A stretch of 64,000 nucleotides of DNA. Origin: Azolla caroliniana. Taxonomy: Eukaryota > Polypodiophyta. Of this stretch, positions 19,505-27,476 are shown one piece after another. Location: contig JBHGNT010000011.1 of the NCBI GenBank assembly GCA_043228905.1, forward strand, positions 1,488,001-1,552,000, in the 5' to 3' direction. The notes under the pieces were generated by a model. That model was not told the DNA's origin and did no database searches. It was given only the letters and a program-made list of their open reading frames with translations. The translations under genes were made by a program, and so were the position numbers. Position 1 is the first letter of the stretch. Each line of letters begins with the position of its first letter.

Positions 19505-20106
19505 CTTGGCACGCCTGTGGGACAGTGCCATGGCATGTCGGACCCACCCCTTTAATCTTCCTCCAAAATGGCCCAGATGTTTGGTTCTGCTTCGGTTTCC
19601 GGATCCGGGGACGGCGTAGTGTCCATACGCGCGTCGGTGTGTGGTTCCACTGCCTGCTCATGAGGGATGCCTATGGTGCCGTTGGCTTCTTGTGTGGGTG
19701 GTCTAGGCTCTGCTGGCTCATCGTTTGCTATGGTAGCCGGTTCCGCCGTTAGCGAGCTCGTGGTGGGTCAGGGTTTCTGTCTCGTCCATAACCTCCTCCG
19801 TGTTGTCGGCCGTAGTCGTGCGCTATGGTGAGTGAGGCTGGGGTTCCTCTTGATCGGCGGTTTCACTTTCTGGTATCACGGGGGTCTTTGCTTCCCGTTC
19901 CGTGCTGTGCACCGTAGTGGTTCTTTCCAAGGACATGGGCTGAGGTCCCTCTGGTTTGGCAATATCCGGAATTGGTATCGCAATGGATTCCTCATTTGTT
20001 TGCGTGTTACCGGCTTGCGTGATTTGGTGAAACAGGTCCTTCTGACTTTCACCAAAATCGTCTAGTAGTTGTGCGAGTTCCTCAGAGTGTTGGTCCGCTA
20101 GCGCGC
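19505..20106 (-). pseudogene. Element F accessory ORF, C-terminal part
   Basis: Continues the frame interrupted by gypsy C: ALADQHSEELAQLLDDFGESQ, then a Pro/Glu/Thr-rich tail (SIAIPIPDIAKPEGPQPMSL...) ending at 19823. With the 4-bp duplication GCGC removed, the join to 50821 is in frame (DLA*DYRALADQHSEEL). The piece ESIAAIREDLA...ALADQHSEELAQLLDD aligns with ESIVTIRKELSDDFMSLAGAHLSTVRQLIKRLDDD of Z. The remaining 300 bp to the LTR are non-coding and include a purine-rich stretch and the primer-site mimic. Confidence 0.7.
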
Positions 20107-20734
20107 TGTCGTGAAGAAAACCGGCCCTAAGAGGAATCAAGGAATCAAAGGCATGAACCCGCCCTTTTGTAAGCGTGTGTGTGAATTGATTCATTGTAGG
20201 AATAGGACGGCTGATGTAAGGATACTAGGTAGGACACATTTATTAGGAAATCGATGCGTATCTCGGTCCGAAAGGACAGAGAATTAAGATGACGTGTTTG
20301 ATGTAATGGCACCCTTGGAGACTTATAAAGGAAAGGAGAGAGGAAGAAAAGGGGGTTGCTTTTTGGGAGGGAAGGAGGAGGCGTTGTCGTACTGGGAACT
20401 GAGCTCTCTCTTCCTCTATCATCATTCTCTGCAGGGTTGCAACTGTTGTAATTACCTCTGCTATAGTAACAGATTTTCTTGTTCCCGCCTATCTGTGTTA
20501 TCCGTGTTGTCTATGTCGAGATAATCTCTTCTTTGAACTCTCCCGAGTGTGCTCCTTGATTGAGTCGTTATACGCGTTGGTGGTTCAATCAACCGGCAAG
20601 TGTAGCTAGTTGTTGATAGGTCTAGCGGACCTCACGCCGTTGAGCTTCTCACTTCCTCTTGTCTCTCTTGCTCCTCAGTTCAGGGCCCCCGCGCTCCCGC
20701 CTTATTTCACACCCGCACGCGTAATAACACGACA
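20107..20734 (+). repeat. 5' LTR of gypsy C
   Basis: 628 bp, TGTCGTGAAGAAAACCGG...ACACGACA; the 3' copy (50193-50820) has the same length with several percent substitutions. It shares its first 15 bases and its final ~90 bases in pattern with the LTR of gypsy D. Confidence 0.93.
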
Positions 20735-20736
20735 CA

Positions 20737-20755
20737 TTTGGTGAACCCAACGTGA
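20737..20755 (+). other. Primer binding site region of gypsy C
   Basis: TTTGGTGAACCCAACGTGA begins two bases after the LTR end. Gypsy D has CTTGGTGAACCCGACGTGA in the same place. The priming tRNA is not one I can name with confidence. Confidence 0.75.
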
Positions 20756-20778
20756 AACAAGCGGCAGAGGAGTCGAAG

Positions 20779-22056
20779 ATGAGGGGATCGGAGCTCGCCG
20801 AAGCCATGGCGGTAGCGGTCGATAGTATAGTAAGTGCTCGCAAGGGCTTAAGCGCCCTCGACAGGGCCATTGAAGCAATTGTCGGCTCGATAGGCCGATT
20901 TGATGGGAAGGACGCCACGAGCTATTTGGTGGCCTACCGAGCCGAGATGGTGATGAGGGACATTCCTGAGGATAAGCGTCTGGCCGAGTTCCCTCGGGTG
21001 GCGACACTGGGCATCCACGCAGAGGTGCTCGAGGTACAGGCTGGATGCCGGACCTGGGGAGAATTCGAAGCACGGCTCCTCGAAAGGTATGGGCTCAATG
21101 ACGCGCTTCGGTTATCGAAGCGGGACTTCATGGAGTGGGTGGAAACCCCCGAAAAAGGGAGGAATGCGTCGACGCTCCTCCGAGAGTTCGAAGAACGCTT
21201 CGCACGGCTCTCGGCGCTGGACAGGACCTTGCTGGACAGGACCTTGCTGGACACGAGCCATGTCCTGTTGTTCATCAAATCGGTGGACGTACGGGACAGG
21301 GGCCAGGTGGGTCTCCTGTTGGAGACTGATGATGGGCTGATGACCGACTGGGCCATGGTCAAGGGGGTCTGTAGCCGCTTCGACAAACGACGAGAGTGGG
21401 GCGACGAGAAGTCGTTAGCGACGGGACCTACCCTGGCAAGGAAGTTCGACGAGCCTTCCCCGGCACGAAGGGAGGAAACCCGGGATTGGCTTGAAACTGG
21501 CTCAACATCTACCGGAGCGGTCAAGGGGCCATCCGGGGGAGTAGCTCTTGAGGAGCTGACACAAATGGTGCGCGACTTGCAGATCGCGCAGGCCCAGAGA
21601 GACAGTGGAGGGCAGCCACGCGACCAAAGACCGCCGGCTGGACAACGATGTATGTGGTGCGACGCAGTCGGACATTGCCGGCGAGACTACGTGGAGTTTA
21701 CCGAAGCCCTCAGGAGTAATGTGGTGTACCTATGGAACGGACGGGTGCACGCTAGTGAAACTCAGAGAGAGGTGGAGACTAATTTCGGGCGTGGTGGAAT
21801 GAAGCGGCAAATGGAAGAAGCGGAGGCGCACCATGTGGAGGTTGTCCATTATTCAGCATCGGTTGGGATCCGGGTGGGAAGTGAAGAAGGTCGAGAAACG
21901 AGGGACTATGGCTTCTGGCCCTCAGTGCTAGAAGGCCTCTCCGGCGCACGATTGAAGAGGGAGGAAGCGAGTCGCGCAGAGCAGCGAGTCAGGGAGGTCA
22001 TAAGATGGGATGATCCGGTTGAGGAGAAAACCGGTCTCGTGGAAGCCGTGTGCTAG
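20779..22056 (+). pseudogene. gag: Gypsy C Gag
   Basis: Starts MRGSELAEAMAVAVDSIVSA at 20779, 24 bp after the primer site, matching D's Gag start. Capsid region about residues 35-200 (GRFDGKDATSYLVAYRAEMV, WGEFEARLLERYGL). A 15-bp tandem duplication gives DRTLLDRTLLD (about 21225-21255). The knuckle is degenerate (CMWCDAVGHCRRDY: the last Cys is Tyr). The frame ends at TAG 22054-22056, which is CAG in gypsy D. About 180 bp of further Gag-protease linker follow before chromovirus E. Confidence 0.88.
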
Positions 22057-22450
22057 AACTACGAGGTTCTAGTAGAAGACAAGTGCAAGGGAATGGCCGG
22101 AGGTGCCGGTCCCTCACAGCGGTACGAGGTTCGGACCAAAACAGAACAATGCCGGCAACACCAGGGTGCCGGATAAAACGAAACGGGCTGGTTACCGGCT
22201 GACCATGGAGATTGAGGGGTCAACGGACCTGCGACTGTCAAGACTGAGAGAGAAAAAGAGAGAGAAAAAGAGATAGAGAAATAATGTCAAGACTGAGAGA
22301 GAGAAAGAGAGAGAAAAAGAGATAGAGAGATAATTGAAAGAGAATTATTATATTGAAGCGTAAAATAGATTACAAAGAGCAGGCTACAAAATGGCGTTGA
22401 ACCAATTTAGGTTTGGGATGGGTGGTAGATCCCTATTTATAAGTAATAGA

Positions 22451-22591
22451 GAACACTCTAGAATATTCTAGGTTATCCTAGAATGTAGAGTAATCTAGAA
22501 GATCTCTAGAGTATTCTAGAAGGTTCTAGTGGTATAGAACACTCTAGAATATTCTAGGTCATTCTAGAATGTAGAATAATATAGAATATTC
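22451..22591 (-). promoter_or_regulatory. Heat-shock-element array upstream of the TATA box in the LTR of E
   Basis: Contains a perfect three-unit HSE TTCTAGAAGGTTC (22514-22526), two copies of GAACACTCTAGAATATTC (22451-22468, 22537-22554; alternating units with one mismatch each), TTCTAGAA (22563-22570) and GAATATTC (22584-22591). HSF trimers bind alternating nGAAn/nTTCn units. The array lies about 10-150 bp upstream of the TATA box in the element's sense, and the same array is in the right LTR (about 34560-34701). This is the arrangement known from heat-activated plant Copia elements such as ONSEN. Binding is inferred, not shown. Confidence 0.75.
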
Positions 22592-22646
22592 CTATGATAT
22601 TAGATTTCATATTTTAGAGACTATACATATAAGAATATTAATACAA

Positions 22647-22693
22647 TGGTTAAGGATTTGACATGTGTACAACAAGGTCGTGGGTTCAAATCC
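22647..22693 (+). promoter_or_regulatory. tRNA-like A/B-box module in the LTR of E
   Basis: TGGTTAAGG (A-box-like, 22647-22655) and GGTTCAAATCC (B-box, 22683-22693; consensus GGTTCGANTCC) are spaced as in tRNA genes and tRNA-derived SINEs. The module is antisense to E and is repeated in the other LTR (about 34756-34802). The flanks do not fold into a full cloverleaf, so it is not a functional tRNA gene. Confidence 0.55.
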
Positions 22694-22747
22694 TTTCGAG
22701 TCATAATGTGAGTGTCATGATCCTTTCGATGCATGATGTGACTATTA

Positions 22748-24739
22748 TCATGACAATATCCCCCTTCTTCGACGACACGTCTCACGGGTCGTAGGGTTTG
22801 TATTAGGACCTGGTTTACAAGGATATTGGCGATGAAATGCATTGACGAGTTCTGCAGCATTGGAATGATTTGTGGCAGGTTCCCAAGTTCGATCATTGGG
22901 GGTATAGCCTAGCCAATCGACTAAGTAATACAGCTTGTTGCGCACGATTTTAGAATCGAGAACGGCAGCAACTTCAAATTCAGGCCCGTCCAAGAACTCG
23001 ACAGGTGGTGGGGGTGTCGTAAGACGGCCCAGAATTGAACTTGTAGTATAAGGTTCCAAAAGGGATACATGAAACACCGGATGAAGATGCATGTGCGGAG
23101 GGAGGTCAAGACGAAATGCAATATGACTTATCTTACCAGTGATCATGTAAGGGCCAAAACATTGGTAATCCAATTTACTGCAAGGTCGAGTGGTCTTGAT
23201 GTTGTGTTGGAGAAGCCATACATGATCCCCAATGCGGAACATTTTTGAGGAGTCTAGACGATGACGATCGGCAAGCCTCTTGTGTGTAAATTGAGCATCG
23301 TGCAAATTGTGGAGAATGTTAGCTTGAATTTCTTGGAGGCAACTAAGACGATCCTCGGCAGCAGGGTTGGTAGGAACTTCTGGATGCGCATTCATCGTCC
23401 ACCGAGGATGACAGCCCGTATTTGCGAAAAATGGGGAATATCCTGTAGAAGAATGGGTTGAGTTGTTGTAAGCGAATTCCGCCAAGTGCAAAAAAGCAAC
23501 CCAATCATCTTGTTGATAGTTGATGAAACAACGAAGATATTGTTCCAATGTCTGGTTGGTACGCTCTGTTTGGCCATTTGTTTCAGGATGATAGCCCGAA
23601 GAAAGATTAACTGAAATGTGGAGAAGTTTGAACAAGTGCTTCCAAAACTTTGAGATGAATTGTGGACCACGATCACTAATAATATCATCCGGCAGACCAT
23701 GATGCTTAAATATCTCCCGCATAACGAGATCAGCCGTCTCTTGACTAGTAATCGACTTTGTACATGGCAAGAAATGTGCCATTTTGGTAAATCGATCAAC
23801 CACTGTGAGAATTGCATCAAAACCTTTTGAAATTGGGAGATCAGTAATGAAGTCCAAGGATATAGACTTCCAAGGAGTTTCCGGAATGGGAAGTGGTTGT
23901 AGTAAGCCATAGGGTCGGTGACGAGGATTCTTTGATCGACAACATATATCACAACTCCGAACATACTCCTCAACAAAATGACGAAGGCGAGGCCACCAAT
24001 AGCGTCAAGAAATTAATTCTAGAGTCTTGTGAACTCCAAAAATGACCAGCCATTGGTGAGTCATGGCAATGTTGCAAAACTTGTAGCCGTGGGGGACCGT
24101 CAGGAACATACAATAAATTTTGTCGAAATAGAAAACCATCATGCCAATAGAACTGACAATAGTCATTACGAGGATTTTTCGACTGTGAGCAAGAAGCACG
24201 ATCCGGGACGATATGATCCAAAACATCCTTGGCGAAATCATCAGTGGCCATATGATCTCGAATGGAATCAAGAAGAGTGGAATTTTCAAGAGTTGTTGAA
24301 ACGAATCCACGATTGCAAGAAGCTCTTTGTCATGGATCTCGTAGTTGATCTCTGCAACTTCAAACTTTCGTGAATGAAAGGCAACAGGGTGTAGTTGTCC
24401 ATCATCTCCAGTCTGCGAGAGGACACTCCCTAGTGCAAAATTGGATGCATCGGCTTCGAGGATGAGGCGTTTTGTTGGGTCGACATGTGCTAAGATAGGT
24501 GCCGTTGTAAATGCTCGTTTTAAGCTTTCGAATGCCTCGGCTGCATCTGAACTCCATATAAATGGTTGATCTTTATGTGTGAGCTGAGTAAGCGGAAGCA
24601 CAACTTTGGAATAATCTTTAATAAATTTTCGATAAAAATTTGCAAACCCGATGTCGTGAAGAAAACTGTCCACGGGTGGAATTGGGGCACCAAGGCGTGG
24701 GAACCGGCTCTTCACGCACGTGCGCGCCAAGTTGTACAT
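22748..24739 (-). pseudogene. pol: Chromovirus E RNase H and integrase with C-terminal chromodomain
   Basis: 24650-24005 begins FANFYRKFIKDYSKVVLPLT and holds RNase H (ILEADASNFALGSVL, FEVAEINYEIHDKELLAI). The integrase zinc site is at 24251-23970 (HCHDSPMAGHFW). The core is at 23857-22748 with Asp in MDFITDLPI, Asp in ISDRGPQF and Glu in NGQTERTNQ. The last ~60 residues form a chromodomain (YYLVDWLGYTPNDRTWEP, about 22940-22880), which in chromoviruses steers integration to marked chromatin. The integrase frame is nearly intact (369 residues); the segments before it are shifted. Confidence 0.92.
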
Positions 24740-25306
24740 AGAGGCGAATTAGGCCCCTAGGAGGATCGAAGTGGTTAGATACGGTAGGTGGGAATTTAAT
24801 GCCGGACGGCTCCTTCTTGACGGATACGAGGAGGAAGTGGGGTGGGGGGGGTCAGGGGGGATCCGGGGGGGACGCGTCTCTCTCTGTTCTCTTTCCCTTT
24901 TGCTCGATAGCTTTCCTGTGCAGGTTTGGGGGGGGAGGCTCGCGCTGTTTCGAGGAACGCCCGAGTGCTTCCGGCAGCACCTCCGACCTGCTCCCTTTTG
25001 TGCGACGTAGCGAACAGGCATCGGCATTTGTTCGCCGGCCTGTTCGGTTGTAACCATCCTGTGCCCCATCGTGGGTTGTAGCTTCTTGATCAGATATTTG
25101 CTCATATATATATATATATATTCATTTGTTTTGCGTCTACCTGTGTCGGCGTCTATCCACGTTCTCTGTGTTGAAGGGCCGTGTCCCCGTGTATCCCCGG
25201 TCCTGCGTAACCGGTCCTCTCTCTTTCTCCACCCTCGCTTGCTCTTCGGTTCAAGACCCCCGCGGTCCCGCCTCGTTTCTATACGCACTTGCGTAATATC
25301 GCGACA
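24652..25306 (+). repeat. 5' LTR of gypsy D
   Basis: 655 bp, TGTCGTGAAGAAAACTGTCC...ATCGCGACA. It includes a G-run-rich segment (24837-24870) and an (AT)n tract near 25103-25121. The primer site follows immediately. Confidence 0.93.
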
Positions 25307-25307
25307 T

Positions 25308-25326
25308 CTTGGTGAACCCGACGTGA
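25308..25326 (+). other. Primer binding site region of gypsy D
   Basis: CTTGGTGAACCCGACGTGA, one base after the LTR end; the same position and near-identical sequence as in gypsy C. Confidence 0.75.
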
Positions 25327-25349
25327 AAGAGGCGGCAGAAGAGCAGGAA

Positions 25350-26681
25350 ATGAGGGGATCGGATCTTGCAGAGGCCATGGCTTCGGCCGTTGACCGGTTA
25401 GTAAACGCACGCGAGGGCTCCGGCGCCCTCGATAGAGCCATTGAGGCGGTCGTCGGTACAATCGGCCGATTCAGCGGAAAGGATGCCACGAAGTACTTGG
25501 CGTCCTACGGTGCAGAGATGCTGATGCGGGACATTCCGGAAGAAAGGCGTCTTGCCGGATTTCCCCGAGTGGCGGTGCCGAGCATCCATGCGGAGGTACT
25601 CGAGGTGCGGGCGGAGAGCCGTACCTGGGAGGAGTTCGAAGGTCGGCTCCTAGAGAAATACGGGCTGGACGACGCGCTCCGGCTTTCGAAACGAAGCTTC
25701 ATGGAATGGGTGGAGTCCCCCGGGAAGGGAAGAAACGCGTCGGCACTCCTCCGGGAGTTTGAGGAAAACTTTGCGCGCCTTTCGACGCTTGACCGAACGA
25801 TCCTGGATACAAGCCGGGTCCTACTGTTCGTCAAGTCGGTGGACGAGCGGGATCGGGATCACGTGGGCGCCCTGCTGGAAACCGAAAACGGGCTGACGAC
25901 CGACTGGGCGGGGGTTAAGAGAGCCTGCGGCCGTTTCGACAAACGGCGAGAATGGGCGGATAACGGGGCGACCGGGTCGGGCTCGGTCGCAGCAAGGAAG
26001 CTTGAACCGGCGCAGCCGGTGCGAAAGGGAGAGACCCGGGAGTGGCTAGAAAACGGTTCAGCTTCGACCGGCGTGATCAGAGGCTCGACCGGAGGAGCTG
26101 CGCTGGAGGAATTGACGAGGGCGATAAAGGACCTCCAAATTGCACAAGCCTGCAGGGAAGGCGGCGAACCGGCTCGCGACCGACGGCCGGTAGCGGGAAA
26201 CAGATGCATGTGGTGCGACGAGGTCGGCCACATTCGGAAGGACTGCGGCGATTTCGCAGAGGCGCTGAAGAACCGGGTGGTGTACCTGTGGGAAGGCCGG
26301 GTGCACGCCAACGACACCAGAAGGGCCCTAAACCGAAACGACGGGCGAGGAGGAATGAAGAGACTGATGGAAGAGGCGGCGGCCCGACATGCGGAAACCG
26401 TCCACTACTCGGCGTCGGCCGGCATTCGGGTCGGGGGCAGCGAGGCCCGAAAGGAAAGCAAAGCCGGATTCTGGTCGGCGATGCTGGAAGGCCTCGCCGG
26501 TACGCGGCTGAAAGGGGACGAAGCGGACCGCGCGGAGAAACGGGTCCGGGAGATAACCGGGTGGAGCGACCCGGTCGAGGAAAAGACGGGCTTCGTGGAA
26601 GCCGCCTGCCAGAACTACGAGGCTCTGGTAGAAGAGAAGCGGGTGGGGAAAACCGGAACGACCGGGCCCTCACAACGATAA
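25350..26681 (+). CDS. gag: Gypsy D Gag
   Basis: 443 residues from MRGSDLAEAMASAVDRLVNA. The same frame is open further upstream into the LTR, but this ATG lies just after the primer site and matches the start in gypsy C. It has a capsid region (GRFSGKDATKYLASYGAEML, WEEFEGRLLEKYGLDDALRL) and an intact knuckle CMWCDEVGHIRKDC at about residues 286-299. It ends at TAA 26679-26681. In gypsy C this codon is TAC, and after it the same frame stays open into protease, so Gag and protease were probably one frame and the TAA is a mutation. Confidence 0.88.
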   Translation: MRGSDLAEAMASAVDRLVNAREGSGALDRAIEAVVGTIGRFSGKDATKYLASYGAEMLMRDIPEERRLAGFPRVAVPSIHAEVLEVRAESRTWEEFEGRLLEKYGLDDALRLSKRSFMEWVESPGKGRNASALLREFEENFARLSTLDRTILDTSRVLLFVKSVDERDRDHVGALLETENGLTTDWAGVKRACGRFDKRREWADNGATGSGSVAARKLEPAQPVRKGETREWLENGSASTGVIRGSTGGAALEELTRAIKDLQIAQACREGGEPARDRRPVAGNRCMWCDEVGHIRKDCGDFAEALKNRVVYLWEGRVHANDTRRALNRNDGRGGMKRLMEEAAARHAETVHYSASAGIRVGGSEARKESKAGFWSAMLEGLAGTRLKGDEADRAEKRVREITGWSDPVEEKTGFVEAACQNYEALVEEKRVGKTGTTGPSQR

Positions 26682-27476
26682 GAGACCCGGTTCGGGCAAC
26701 GACGGAACGAGGCCGGCGGGTCCAGTGCGCAAGATAACCCCAGGAAGGGCGGATACCGACTGGGGACGGAAATAGAGAGGACCACGGACCTGCGGAAGGT
26801 CCTGGAAGAACGGATCCTCGACAGCAAGGTGGAGCTGTCATTACGGGAAGTGCTAGGAATCGCCAGGAAGGAGTTCCACGACTCCATCGTGGACTTGGTG
26901 AAGCGGAAGAGGCTGTCAACGGAGGTAGAACCGGAAAGACCGGTAGAGGTGCGGACGACGCACCTAGACGACATGTCGCTGGAAGATGAGTGGGCGGAGA
27001 GCCACTATTCGAGGCCACACTGGGCCCGAGCGACCACGGAAACCCCGGTGAAGATCGGAGATGTCCAGGAACCGGTGGTAGCTTTGGTGGACCACGGTTC
27101 GGAGATAAACCTAATGTCCATGGACTTCTACAAGAAGGGCAAATGGCCAATCAACACCAAGCACGGGTGGAAGATACGGGCGGCGACGCGCGCCACCGAG
27201 GAACTGCACGGGGCCTGCCCGAACGTACGGGTCAAGATCGGCGACGTCGAGATTGACCAGCACTTCTTCGTACAGGAGACGTCCTCGTATCCGGTAATAT
27301 TGGGAGAGCCGTACATCACGGCGGCGCGAATGGAGACCAAGGTGCTGAATAACGGTTCGGCCTATGCAAGGGTCAAAAGCCAGGACGGGCGCCGTTCGGT
27401 CCAGTTTCTGACGATACGGCCGAACCACGAACGTAACCGCGACTCCCTCGATTCCGAAAACCGAGAGGATTTTTAG
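26682..27476 (+). pseudogene. pro: Gypsy D protease segment (in frame with Gag)
   Basis: Open in the Gag frame from just after the TAA to TAG 27474-27476. It includes LREVLGIARKEFHDSIVDLV, the active-site region VVALVDHGSEINLMSMDFYK (Asp-His-Gly where Asp-Ser/Thr-Gly is usual; gypsy C has ALIDQGSEINLMS), and YPVILGEPYITAARMETKVL. It ends in GAT TTT TAG, at a run of five T. Shifting back one base there enters the RT frame directly. Confidence 0.8.
27470..27476 (+). promoter_or_regulatory. Candidate -1 ribosomal frameshift site TTTTTAG between protease and RT (gypsy D)
   Basis: The protease frame ends GAT TTT TAG. A one-base back-slip of the Phe codon on the five-T run keeps perfect pairing and turns the stop into TTA. 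The -1 frame is open from here through RT (LERTTKAWGHN...). A 5-bp hairpin CCGGATGCTCCGG lies about 35 bases downstream. Gypsy C has the same bases and the same frame relation at 35514-35520. Confidence 0.65.

Larger units (their letters stand above)
22236..22755 (-). repeat. 3' LTR of chromovirus E
   Basis: 520 bp; minus strand TGTCATGATAATAGTC...CAGTCTTGACA. It contains a tRNA-like A/B-box module (22647-22693), a heat-shock-element array (22451-22591), a TATA box (minus strand TATAAATAGGG, about 22431-22441) and a purine-rich terminal part with a ~60-bp tandem duplication. It is intact relative to the right copy. Confidence 0.92.

Noticed and set aside
22231-22235. Target duplication for chromovirus E
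   Set aside because: Left GCGAC and right ACGGA do not match as a 4- or 5-bp duplication; only a 2-bp overlap remains against gypsy D.
22640-22710. A complete tRNA gene in the LTR of E
   Set aside because: The A and B boxes are there, but acceptor and anticodon stems do not pair, and the same copy occurs in both LTRs. Reported as a promoter-like module only.
25071-25349. Upstream extension of the gypsy D Gag frame
   Set aside because: These bases are LTR and primer site. Gag is taken from ATG 25350, which matches the start in gypsy C.
26679-26681. Gag stop in gypsy D as a programmed readthrough codon
   Set aside because: The same codon is TAC in gypsy C, so the TAA is better explained as a mutation.
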